A DNA stretch of 64,000 bases from contig QHWB01000031.1 in NCBI GenBank assembly GCA_003222395.1, positions 312,501 through 376,500 on the forward strand. Direction: 5' to 3'. Below, piece after piece: positions 28,601 to 36,132 of this stretch. Both the position numbers and the translations under genes were made by a program. The stretch comes from Acidobacteriota bacterium. GTDB lineage: Bacteria; Acidobacteriota; Vicinamibacteria; Vicinamibacterales; CAVVIG01. Positions within the stretch are counted from its first letter, which is position 1; each line of letters starts with the position of its first letter. Under the pieces are notes generated by a model. That model worked only from the letters and a program-made list of their open reading frames with translations, did not search any database and was not told the DNA's origin.

Positions 28601-28607
28601 GGACCAT
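25602..28607 (-). CDS. TonB-dependent receptor with carboxypeptidase-regulatory domain
   Basis: A 1001-residue outer-membrane receptor. Signal peptide (MVRTRIAIACLVMLIAAAIA), regulatory-like domain (LRGYIKDEQGGALPGVTVTATS, ..YYRLINLPPGTYVIKAEL), linker IGSLQETVTVAGES, plug with DDVQVKTGGVDASAPMG and LNINVITKSGGN, and a barrel ending in ALQVTFVYRF with terminal phenylalanine. It is shorter than the receptor at 13.4-17.0 kb and diverged, so the two are not recent duplicates. GGAGGT lies before ATG 28607. The MetX-like hydrolase follows at once on the same strand. The ligand is unknown. Confidence 0.9.
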   Translation of the reverse strand: MVRTRIAIACLVMLIAAAIAEAQTGQGSLRGYIKDEQGGALPGVTVTATSPALIQPTTATTDAEGYYRLINLPPGTYVIKAELTGFAPYRREDVLLRAGANFQVDVTMKIGSLQETVTVAGESPMLEVSKPSNVLNISGEFQRDMPIQARRNWSDFLEITPGVHSRPFDDGSGRMVYFGHSTEHFAHVIQLEGAIASNYQDAQVTYVAMGADMIDDVQVKTGGVDASAPMGVGLNINVITKSGGNMFKGSAALAYQPEDWNGDNANNCSPSAGCKPSSLAAAGTSTTAIVRQFDGGVGGPIKRDKVWFFGSVRRADLEAGISRTSDEVGRLKAFFPNASLFNNTTKSWQPYGKVTAKLTPSHELVGFVQQDRLTATGDREYHYSRAVVYSTGGGLYGGKITSVWGQKVTTTFLASYNNKGGSDASTFEGRIGSGPTVTIHQGVNLQGGRLVGTGRLVSGGNIDDGSPGAGQASISYLPSSQITLRGDLTYYKEGLAGSHEFQTGFFGSPRSTYDTETIYLNDGFILEERRQVDANDPGRGTVPFHRRFATPLDLTTRLARDRNFAFYVQDSWRPTERLTASLGIRFDWVKRYDKIFDVTRENAHVVQPRLGFSYLVTGDARNVLRGSYVRVGEQMMGRDAVTLFGAGGRAGFVDTYDLDGDGVFETRFDDPARTGSLAASEFAPNLHQPYVDEFILGYRKQLPYSIGIDIAGIHRAYKDTYARIDINGFYPSGPNQPFGGFGKVDPTRGIVFQQTNNSWSRLNYTALEITATKNLTHGFQFMAGINRQWQHISGDWNPTDPARFIQPSAFPNDRLLYMPRGNNEENSLPITTGTTVHTYGPTWQKYRLNFGGSWIAPYGVVVAASYTVEAGPWSGAIVDFITDPNDPRRLAFGPGIVVSSTGFRASNPLSTGMRFVYPTRGEGQVMAPAVKTLGLKIGKKLSLGGGRNIEVAANIFNLLNAGDFTQYNYNGANEVFNQANFLQMRNQQPARALQVTFVYRF

Positions 28608-28643
28608 CGTGACCTCCTCGAAGAAACGGGAGATGCCGAACGG

Positions 28644-29717
28644 ATGAGTGCCGCGGGGGCGATGAAGTGCCGCCTCTTATATCAGCCGCTTCGGACGCTG
28701 GCAAGCTGCGTCGTCTGGCTCGCCGTCGCGCTTCGAGCCGCCGCGCCATCCGCCGCCGCGGCCGAACTCCCACGCGTCCATCTGCTCGCGACCGGCGGCA
28801 CGATTTCCGGCGGACAGCAGCCGCTCGACGCCGCCGGCGTCACCGCGCTCGTGCCCGGCGTGAAACAGATCGCAGCTGTGTCTATGGAGGACGTGACGCG
28901 AGTGGGCAGCTCGCGCATGACGCCCGAGCTGCAGTTCAAGCTCGCATCGCGGATCAACGAGCTGTTCACGAAAGATCCGGCGCTGGCCGGGATCGTCGTC
29001 ACGCACGGCACCGACACACTCGAAGAAACGGCATTTCTCGTCGACCTGCTGCTCGCTGGCGATCGGCCGGTCGTGTTCGCGGCGGCGCAGCGTCCGCCGC
29101 GCGAGACCGACACCGACGGTCCGCGCAATCTGCTGAACGCGTTTCGCATCGCGGCGTCGCCGACCGCGCGCGGCACCGGCGTGCTCGTCACGCTGAACGA
29201 CGAAATCCACAGCGCGCGCTACGTGAGGAAGACGCACGCGATTGCCGTCGAAGCGTTTCAGTCGCCGTGGGCCGGGTCCGTTGGCTACGTCGATGCGGGA
29301 CACGTCATCCTGACGCGCCGTCCTGCGGCGCGCGTGACGATCGCGACGTCGCGCGTCGAGCCGAATGTCGATCTGATCACCCTGACCGCCGGCAGCGACG
29401 GTCATCTGATTCGCGCGGCGACGGCTGCCGGAGCGAAGGGAATCGTCGTCGAAGTGTTCGGCCGCGGTAACGTGCCGCCGGCAATCGTCGAAGCGGTACA
29501 AGAAGCGAGAGCGAAAGACGTCGCGGTGGTGTACACGACGCGGACGCGCGGCGGACGCGTCGAAGTAGATCAGGAATCCCGAAAGGTCGGCGTCATCGGC
29601 GGCGAAGATCTCGACGGCCTGAAAGCGCGCATGCTGCTGGTCGCCGCGCTCGGCGCCGGGGCTGCGACTGAGACTATTCAGGAGTGGGTGAATCGACTCG
29701 CGGGATCGCGGCCATAA
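28644..29717 (+). CDS. Periplasmic type II L-asparaginase
   Basis: A 357-residue asparaginase/glutaminase. After a signal peptide (..TLASCVVWLAVALRAAAPSAAAA) the first catalytic motif LLATGGTISGG holds the nucleophile threonine, and GIVVTHGTDTLEETAF holds the second Thr-Asp pair; AAQRPPRETDTDGPRN and GSDGHLI fit the remaining active-site loops. The enzyme hydrolyses asparagine to aspartate and ammonia in the periplasm. A downstream ATG at 28662 (MKCRLLYQPL) gives a more normal signal peptide. It is divergent from the TonB receptor and followed by an array of repeat family A, then an S9 peptidase in the same direction, which suggests a role in using extracellular peptides as nitrogen source. 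Confidence 0.9.
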   Translation: MSAAGAMKCRLLYQPLRTLASCVVWLAVALRAAAPSAAAAELPRVHLLATGGTISGGQQPLDAAGVTALVPGVKQIAAVSMEDVTRVGSSRMTPELQFKLASRINELFTKDPALAGIVVTHGTDTLEETAFLVDLLLAGDRPVVFAAAQRPPRETDTDGPRNLLNAFRIAASPTARGTGVLVTLNDEIHSARYVRKTHAIAVEAFQSPWAGSVGYVDAGHVILTRRPAARVTIATSRVEPNVDLITLTAGSDGHLIRAATAAGAKGIVVEVFGRGNVPPAIVEAVQEARAKDVAVVYTTRTRGGRVEVDQESRKVGVIGGEDLDGLKARMLLVAALGAGAATETIQEWVNRLAGSRP

Positions 29718-29720
29718 TGC

Positions 29721-29849
29721 GGCTCGCCTGAAAGGCTCGCCCTACGGGCGCGCTGTAGCGCGAGGCTTTCAGCCGAGCGTGGCACAGCGTAGCGCGAGGC
29801 TTTCAGCCGAGCGTGGCACAGCGTAGCGCGAGGCTTTCAGCCGAGCGTC
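29721..29849. repeat. Repeat family A array with inverted first copy
   Basis: One copy in the orientation GGCTCGCCTGAAAGGCTCGC (29721 on) is followed by three head-to-tail 34-bp units in the opposite sense starting GTAGCGCGAGGCTTTCAGCC (29755, 29789, 29823; the last one is cut). The inverted pairing of first copy with the rest gives a strong hairpin between the asparaginase stop and the S9 peptidase start. Confidence 0.88.
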
Positions 29850-29862
29850 CGATGGAGGAAAA

Positions 29863-31911
29863 ATGCGTTCTGCTCATCGAATCATTGTCGTACTCGCCGT
29901 CCTCATCGCCGCCGGCATCGCCGTGCGGGCGCAGTCGCCGCGGCCGATGGGCATCGTCGATCTGCTGAACCTCCCGCGGCTCGGCGATCCCGAGATCTCG
30001 CCCGACGGCCGCACGGTGTTGTTCACCCGCGGGGACGCCGACTGGAAGGCCGATCGGCGCGTCACGCATGTTTGGCGCGTATCGACCGACGGCGGCCAGC
30101 CGCTGCAGCTGACGTTCGGTACCGAGAGCGAATCGTCGCCGCGCTGGGCGCCGGACGGCAAGACGATCGCGTTCACGGCCAAGCGGGGCGACAACGAGTT
30201 CGCACAGCTGTACCTCCTGCCGATCGACGGCGGCGAAGCGCGTCAGCTGACGACGCATGCGAGCGCCGTGTCGGACGTGCGGTGGTCCGGTGATGGAACG
30301 GCGCTGTACTTCTCGGCGCCGGAACCGAAGACCGCCGACGAACGCACGCGCGACAAAGCCAAAGACGACGCGTATTCGTACGACGAGAACTACAAGCAGA
30401 CGCAGATCTGGAAAGTGACGATTGCGACGAAGGAGGAATCGCGGATTACGGGCGGTGATTTTTCCGTCACCTCGTACGAGCTGTCCGACGACGGGAAGAA
30501 GATCGCGTATCACCGGGCGCCGACGCCGCTCCTCGGATCGTCGGCCGACGGCGAGGTGTGGATCGCGAACGCCGATGGATCGGGCGCAGTCCGCCTGACC
30601 AACAACGGCGTTCCCGAAACGAACGCACGCGTGTCGCCCGATGACTCGCGCGTGCTCTTCATCTCACAGGCCAACGCCCGCTTCGACACGTACTACAACG
30701 GCCGCCTGTTCGTCGTGCCCGCCGCCGGAGGTCCGGCCCGCGTCGTCGCCGGCGAAACGGAGTCCTTGGACGTCGACCGCGCGTCGTGGTCGAAGGACGG
30801 CAAGTCGATCTACTTCCTCGCGAACCTCGGCGTCCACGAAGAGATCTTCAGCGTCCCCGCGGAAGGAGGCAAACCGACACAGCTCACCGACGGCCGGCAA
30901 AACATCGGCGCGTGGTCGCTGGCGGGCGATCGGCTGGCCATGACCATCAGCGATTCGACGAGCGACGAGATCTGGACGATGCGCGTGGGCGACCAGAAGC
31001 CGTCACGGCTCACGCATGTGTTCGACTACGTGACACGCGACTTCAAGCTCGGAAAGCAGGAAGCCATTCAGTGGAAAGGCGCCGACGGCATGACCGTCGA
31101 AGGAGTCCTCACCTATCCGGTCGACTATCAGGCGGGACGCAGGTATCCGCTCGCGGTGATGACGCACGGCGGACCGCAGGCGGCCGACAAATACAGCCTC
31201 GGCAGCACCAACTACGAATTTCAGGTGCTGGCCGGCAAGGGCTACGCCACACTGCAGCCGAACTACCGGGGATCGACCGGCTACGGCGACGCCTTCCTGC
31301 GTGACATGGTCGGTCATTACTTTCAGAACGCGCATCTCGACGTGATGACGGGCGTCGACGAGGTGATCCGACGTGGCATCGCCGATCCGGACCGGATGGT
31401 GAAGATGGGGTGGAGCGGCGGCGGACACATGACGAACAAGATCATCACCTTCACGGATCGCTTCAAGGCGGCGTCGAGCGGCGCCGGCGCGGCCAACTGG
31501 ACGTCGATGTACGCGCAGAGCGACATCCGCTTCATGCGGACCCCGTGGTTCGGCGGCACGCCGTGGCAGAAGAACGCGCCGATCGAGGCCTACTGGAACA
31601 ACTCGCCGCTCAAGGACATCGCGAACGTGAAGACGCCGACGATCTTCTTCGTCGGCGAGCGCGATCCGCGCGTGCCGATGCCGCAGTCGATCGAGATGCA
31701 CCGCGCGCTGAAATCCAACGGCGTGCCGACGCATCTCTACGTCGCGCCGCGCGAGCCGCACGTGTGGGCCGAGCTGCGCCATCAGCTGTTCAAGCTGAAC
31801 ACCGAGATCGCGTGGTTCGAGCAGTACGCGACGAAGCGGCCGTTCACCCCCGAAAAAGCGCCGGCGGAGGAATCGAACAAGGACGGACGGCCGACGACCG
31901 ACCAGCCGTAG
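29863..31911 (+). CDS. S9-family prolyl oligopeptidase-like peptidase
   Basis: A 682-residue secreted serine peptidase. Signal peptide (MRSAHRIIVVLAVLIAAGIA), an N-terminal beta propeller with repeated WAPDGKTIAFTA/SPDDSRVLFISQ/WSKDGKSIYFLA blades, then an alpha/beta-hydrolase domain with MTHGGPQAA, NYRGSTGYG, the nucleophile in MGWSGGGHMTN, the Asp in VGERDPRVP and the His in PREPHVW. This is the DPP-IV/acylaminoacyl peptidase layout (S9C-like). The nucleophile elbow G-W-S-G-G-G differs from the common GxSYGG by replacing tyrosine. GGAGG lies before ATG 29863. It would trim proline-containing or acylated peptides. Confidence 0.92.
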   Translation: MRSAHRIIVVLAVLIAAGIAVRAQSPRPMGIVDLLNLPRLGDPEISPDGRTVLFTRGDADWKADRRVTHVWRVSTDGGQPLQLTFGTESESSPRWAPDGKTIAFTAKRGDNEFAQLYLLPIDGGEARQLTTHASAVSDVRWSGDGTALYFSAPEPKTADERTRDKAKDDAYSYDENYKQTQIWKVTIATKEESRITGGDFSVTSYELSDDGKKIAYHRAPTPLLGSSADGEVWIANADGSGAVRLTNNGVPETNARVSPDDSRVLFISQANARFDTYYNGRLFVVPAAGGPARVVAGETESLDVDRASWSKDGKSIYFLANLGVHEEIFSVPAEGGKPTQLTDGRQNIGAWSLAGDRLAMTISDSTSDEIWTMRVGDQKPSRLTHVFDYVTRDFKLGKQEAIQWKGADGMTVEGVLTYPVDYQAGRRYPLAVMTHGGPQAADKYSLGSTNYEFQVLAGKGYATLQPNYRGSTGYGDAFLRDMVGHYFQNAHLDVMTGVDEVIRRGIADPDRMVKMGWSGGGHMTNKIITFTDRFKAASSGAGAANWTSMYAQSDIRFMRTPWFGGTPWQKNAPIEAYWNNSPLKDIANVKTPTIFFVGERDPRVPMPQSIEMHRALKSNGVPTHLYVAPREPHVWAELRHQLFKLNTEIAWFEQYATKRPFTPEKAPAEESNKDGRPTTDQP

Positions 31912-31998
31912 GGGGGCGCGTGACGTTTGATGAGATAGGGGGGTCGCGAAGGCCGACGGAAACGGAGTAAGCTCGGGAAGTTTCGCATCGTTCGATCG

Positions 31999-32649
31999 AT
32001 GTCGCAGATCTTTCATCGAAGCGCGAACACGATCGCGCGGGTCAGCATTTTCGGAGCCGTCTTCTTCATCGCGGCGCTCCTCGGACTCTTCGACGAAGTG
32101 AATCGATCGCCGTGGGTGACGCAGGCGCGCACCGCGCGCGAGCAGCCGATTCAGTTCAGCCACGAGCGCCACGTCGCCGGCAACGGCATCGATTGCCGCT
32201 ACTGCCACACCTCGGTCGAGGAGTCGTCGTTCGCCGGCATCCCGCCGACGAAGACGTGCATGAACTGCCACTCGCAAATCTTCGCGAACAGTCCGTTCCT
32301 CGAACCGGTGCGCGAGAGCTTCCGCAGCGGGCGATCGATCGAGTGGACGCGCGTGCACGACCTGCCCGACTTCGTCTACTTCAACCACAGCATCCACGTG
32401 CACAAAGGCATCGGCTGCACGACCTGCCACGGCCAGGTGGACCGCATGCCGCTCATGTGGCAGGAGAACTCGCTCCAGATGGAATGGTGCCTCGACTGCC
32501 ATCGCAATCCGGAACGCTACGTGCGCCCGCGCGCCGCGGTCTTCCGCGTCGATTACGCGGCGCCGGCCAATCAGCTCGAGCTCGGACGGACGCTGGTCGC
32601 TGAGTACCAAATCCAGAAGCTGACGAGCTGCTCGACGTGCCATCGATGA
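31999..32649 (+). CDS. actA: Alternative Complex III subunit A, multiheme cytochrome c
   Basis: A 216-residue protein with one N-terminal membrane helix (VSIFGAVFFIAALLGLF) and five CxxCH heme sites: CRYCH, CMNCH, CTTCH, CLDCH and CSTCH, the last at the extreme C-terminus. This is the pentaheme ActA of the quinol:cytochrome c oxidoreductase that replaces the bc1 complex in many Acidobacteriota and Bacteroidota. It passes electrons on the periplasmic side. It opens the operon actA-actB-actC-actD-actE-actF-...-sco-coxBACD, and its stop overlaps the actB ATG (ATGA). Confidence 0.92.
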   Translation: MSQIFHRSANTIARVSIFGAVFFIAALLGLFDEVNRSPWVTQARTAREQPIQFSHERHVAGNGIDCRYCHTSVEESSFAGIPPTKTCMNCHSQIFANSPFLEPVRESFRSGRSIEWTRVHDLPDFVYFNHSIHVHKGIGCTTCHGQVDRMPLMWQENSLQMEWCLDCHRNPERYVRPRAAVFRVDYAAPANQLELGRTLVAEYQIQKLTSCSTCHR

Positions 32650-35600
32650 GCGCTGACACTCCTCGGGACTCGGGATTCGGGATTCGGGATTCGCTCAAGA
32701 TTCGGGATTCGGGATTGGGGATTCGGGATTCGTTGGGGATTCGCGACGCGCAATCCAGCAATCGAGGCTTGCCCCGCGAATCCCGAGTCCCCAATCCCGA
32801 ATCCCGCAATCGAGACCTGCCCGACGAATCACGAATCCCAAATCCCGAATCCCGACACGGATCGTTCTGGAGAACGCTCGACGAACGCGCGAGCGATCCG
32901 GCATTTCAGCAGCGGCTTTACCGCGAGTTCCCGTCGCAGATCGAGGCGATCGCCGATCCGGTCGAACGCAGAACGTTTCTCAAGTTGATGGGCGCGTCGC
33001 TCGCGCTGGCCGGCGTGACCGCGTGCACGCGGCAGCCGGCAGAGACGATCGTTCCCTACGTTCGGCAGCCCGAGGAGTTGATCCCCGGGCGGCCGCTGTT
33101 CTTCGCGACCGCGATGCCGCTGGGCGGCGTCGCGACGGGCCTGCTCGTCGAGAGCCACGAAGGGCGGCCGACGAAGGTCGAAGGCAATCCGCTGCACCCC
33201 GGAAGCCTCGGCGCGACGGACGTGTACGCGCAGGCGGCGATTCTCGGCCTCTACGATCCGGATCGATCGCAGACGCTCACCAACCTCGGCGAGATTCGCC
33301 CGTGGGCCGCGTTCCTCGGCGCGATCCGCGCGGCGTTGACGGCGCAGGCGCCGCTCAGAGGATCCGGGCTGCGAATCCTCACGGAATCGGTGAACTCACC
33401 GACGCTCGCCGCGCAGATCCGCGATCTGCTCGCCCGCTTCCCGTCGGCGAAATGGCATCAGTGGGATCCGGCGAGCGCCGACAGCGCGCGCGCCGGCGCG
33501 AAGCTCGCATTCAACGAGTACGTCGACGCGCAGTACCGCCTCGACCAGGCCGACGTGATCGTCGCGCTCGACGCCGATTTCCTCGGCTGCGGCCGCGGCA
33601 GCCTCCGCTACGCACGCGATTTCGCCGCGCGCCGCAACCCCGAGCAGCCCGAGCGCATGAATCGTCTCTACGCGGTCGAGACGATGCCGACATCCACTGG
33701 CGCTCGCGCGGATCATCGTCTGCCGCTCAAGCCGAGCGAGATCGCGCGCGTGGCCCTCGCTATCGCCGGGGCCGTGGGGGCTGGCGGGGCGGGAGAGGGA
33801 AATGTAGCGCAGCCGCCTTCGCAAGGCTTCGGCGCGCCTGCTGTCCAGAAATGGATCGACGCGGTCGCGAAAGATCTGCGCGATCACCGCGGCCGGTCAG
33901 TCGTGATCGCCGGCGACTCGCAACCCGCGGTGGTCCACGCGCTCGCGCACGCGATGAACGGCGCGCTCGGCAACGCCGGCCGCACGGTCGTCTATATGCA
34001 AACCGCCGAAGCCGAGCCGGTCGACCAGCTCGCGTCGATCCGCGATCTCGTCGCCGACATGAACGCCGGCAAGGTGGATCTGCTCGTCATTATCGGCGGC
34101 AATCCGGTGTACACGGCGCCCGTCGATCTCGCCTTTGCGAGCGCGATGGGCAAGGTGCAGCTTCGCGCGCATCTGAGCCTGTACGACGACGAGACGTCTG
34201 AGCTGTGCCACTGGCAGATTCCTGAAGCGCATTTCCTGGAGGCGTGGAGCGACGCGCGCGCGTACGACGGCACAGCGTCGATCGTCCAGCCGCTGATCGC
34301 CCCGCTCTACGGCGGCAAGAGCGCGCACGAAGTGCTCGCCGCGATGAGCGACCGGCCGGAGCGGTCGGGCTACGACCTCGTTCGCGAGCTCTGGAAGGTC
34401 GATCCCAAAGACGATTCCGCGTGGCGCCGCTGGCTGCACGACGGCGTGATTCCGGACACGGCGTTCGCGCCAAGGAACGTCAGCGTGACGCCGTCGCGTC
34501 CAGCCCCCAGCCCCCAGCCCCCAGCCGAAGGATTCGAAATTTCGTTCCGAAACGATCCGTCGATCCTCGACGGCCGCTTCGCGAACAACGGCTGGCTGCA
34601 GGAGCTGCCGAAGCCGATCACGAAGCTGACCTGGGACAACGCGGTCATCATCAGTCCTGCGACGGCGGCGAAGATCAGCGGACACCAGGCTCCGGCCTTC
34701 ACGGGCGGCGAGCACGGACAGGTCGTCAGCGACGTGCTCGAGGTCCGCTACGGCGGCCGGACGGTGCGCGGACCGATGTTCGCCGTCGCCGGCCACGCCG
34801 ACGACTGCGCGACTCTATTTACAGGCTACGGCCGGACGCGCGCCGGCCGCATCGGCACGGGCGCCGGCTTCAACGCCAACGCGCTGCGCACCGCCGACGC
34901 GCGTCTGTTCGCCGGCGGCGCCGAGCTGGCGCGGACGGGCGACACGTTTTCGCTCGCGTGCACGCAGTATCACCACCTGATGGAAGGGCGCGATCTGATT
35001 CGCGCGGTCACGCGTGACGAGTACGCGCGCGATCCCAGGTCGATCCGCGAGCACCCTGGAATAGAAGCCACTCCGCCGCGAACCATCACGCTGTATCCGG
35101 ATTACCGGTACGAAGGCTACAAGTGGGGCATGGCCATCGACGTCAACGCCTGCATCGGCTGCAACGCGTGCGTCGTCGGCTGCCAGGCCGAGAACAACAT
35201 CGCGGTGGTCGGCAAGGATCAGGTGCTGCGCGGGCGCGAGATGCACTGGCTGCGCGTCGACACGTACTACCGCGGGCCGGCCGACAATCCCGAGACCTAC
35301 TTCCAGCCGGTGCCGTGCATGCAGTGCGAGAACGCGCCGTGCGAAGTCGTGTGCCCCGTCGGGGCGACCGTGCACAGCCATGAAGGGCTGAACGACATGG
35401 TCTACAACCGGTGCGTCGGCACGCGGTACTGTTCGAACAACTGTCCGTACAAAGTGCGCCGGTTCAATTTCCTGCTCTATCAGGACTGGGACACGCCGAG
35501 TCTGAAGCTCGGACGCAATCCTGACGTCAGCGTCCGGAGCCGCGGCGTCATGGAGAAGTGCACGTACTGCGTGCAGCGGATCAACGCCGCGAAGATCGAA

Positions 35601-35828
35601 TCGGAGAAACAGGATCGCCGCATCGCGGACGGCGAGATCCAGACCGCGTGTCAGCAGGCGTGTCCCGCCAACGCGATTGTGTTCGGCGATCTCAACGATC
35701 CGAACAGCCGCGTCGCGAAGCTGCAGCGACAGGAGCGCAACTACGCGCTGCTCGGCGAGCTGAACACGCGTCCGCGCACGACGTATCTCGGCGCCGTGAG
35801 GAATGTGAATCCGGAGTTGGAGAGCTGA
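32646..35828 (+). CDS. actB: Alternative Complex III subunit B, molybdopterin-like/iron-sulfur fusion
   Basis: A 1060-residue protein. After ERRTFLKLMGASLALAG (Tat-type leader, about residues 101-125) comes a molybdopterin-oxidoreductase-like region without a cysteine or serine Mo ligand, as usual for ActB, and from about 829 a ferredoxin region with four cysteine groups: CIGCNACVVGCQ, CMQCENAPCEVVCP, CVGTRYCSNNCPY and CTYCVQR..CQQACP. It carries electrons within the complex. Three different repeat types lie in frame: residues about 7-70 are the GGATTCG repeat, about 386-398 a family-A-like piece (NVAQPPSQGFGAP), and about 618-627 CCAGCCC units (APSPQPPA). Remove these and the protein is close to normal ActB. 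ATG 32646 overlaps the actA stop. Confidence 0.92.
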   Translation: MSADTPRDSGFGIRDSLKIRDSGLGIRDSLGIRDAQSSNRGLPRESRVPNPESRNRDLPDESRIPNPESRHGSFWRTLDERASDPAFQQRLYREFPSQIEAIADPVERRTFLKLMGASLALAGVTACTRQPAETIVPYVRQPEELIPGRPLFFATAMPLGGVATGLLVESHEGRPTKVEGNPLHPGSLGATDVYAQAAILGLYDPDRSQTLTNLGEIRPWAAFLGAIRAALTAQAPLRGSGLRILTESVNSPTLAAQIRDLLARFPSAKWHQWDPASADSARAGAKLAFNEYVDAQYRLDQADVIVALDADFLGCGRGSLRYARDFAARRNPEQPERMNRLYAVETMPTSTGARADHRLPLKPSEIARVALAIAGAVGAGGAGEGNVAQPPSQGFGAPAVQKWIDAVAKDLRDHRGRSVVIAGDSQPAVVHALAHAMNGALGNAGRTVVYMQTAEAEPVDQLASIRDLVADMNAGKVDLLVIIGGNPVYTAPVDLAFASAMGKVQLRAHLSLYDDETSELCHWQIPEAHFLEAWSDARAYDGTASIVQPLIAPLYGGKSAHEVLAAMSDRPERSGYDLVRELWKVDPKDDSAWRRWLHDGVIPDTAFAPRNVSVTPSRPAPSPQPPAEGFEISFRNDPSILDGRFANNGWLQELPKPITKLTWDNAVIISPATAAKISGHQAPAFTGGEHGQVVSDVLEVRYGGRTVRGPMFAVAGHADDCATLFTGYGRTRAGRIGTGAGFNANALRTADARLFAGGAELARTGDTFSLACTQYHHLMEGRDLIRAVTRDEYARDPRSIREHPGIEATPPRTITLYPDYRYEGYKWGMAIDVNACIGCNACVVGCQAENNIAVVGKDQVLRGREMHWLRVDTYYRGPADNPETYFQPVPCMQCENAPCEVVCPVGATVHSHEGLNDMVYNRCVGTRYCSNNCPYKVRRFNFLLYQDWDTPSLKLGRNPDVSVRSRGVMEKCTYCVQRINAAKIESEKQDRRIADGEIQTACQQACPANAIVFGDLNDPNSRVAKLQRQERNYALLGELNTRPRTTYLGAVRNVNPELES
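32664..32856. repeat. GGGATTCG heptamer repeat with inverted second half, inside actB
   Basis: The first half is many GGGATTC units (CGGGATTCGGGATTCGGG); from about 32765 the complement appears (CGAATCCCGAGTCCC, CCCGAATCCCG). The two arms can fold back on each other over about 190 bp. All of it stays in frame in actB, encoding alternating IRDSG- and NPESR-type peptides. Confidence 0.9.
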
Positions 35829-35861
35829 CGGTACAGGGAATGCCAAGCGCACAGCCGAAGA

Positions 35862-36092
35862 TCAACCACAGAGACACCGAGACGCGGAGCGCCTCGATTC
35901 GACGGGATGGCCGGCGTAGCCGGCCATCGTGCGGACCGACGCCGCCGCTTCGCGGCGCCCGTCGAATCGATCGGCGTTCACCGGCTGTGCGCTCCGCATC
36001 TGCCGATGCCAATGTCATGATGCCGCCCCGCGAGCGAATGCTGCTGCTGCGCGCTCGAGTTTCTCCGTGTCTCTGTGTCTCTGTGGTTGATT
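35862..36092. repeat. Inverted-terminus hairpin element E2
   Basis: Fills the 304-bp gap between actB and actC. Ends are 29-bp inverted repeats with 27 matches, starting ATCAACCACAGAGACAC on each outer side (35862-35890; 36064-36092). Inside, a perfect 13-bp outer stem (35895-35907 with 35959-35971, TCGATTCGACGGG) encloses two hairpins: TGGCCGGC-GTA-GCCGGCCA and CGCCGC-TTC-GCGGCG. No coding capacity; transcription of the operon must pass through it. Confidence 0.88.
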
Positions 36093-36132
36093 CGTCTCCG
36101 TGTCCTGCCGCCAACTCCGTGTCGTCACGTAC

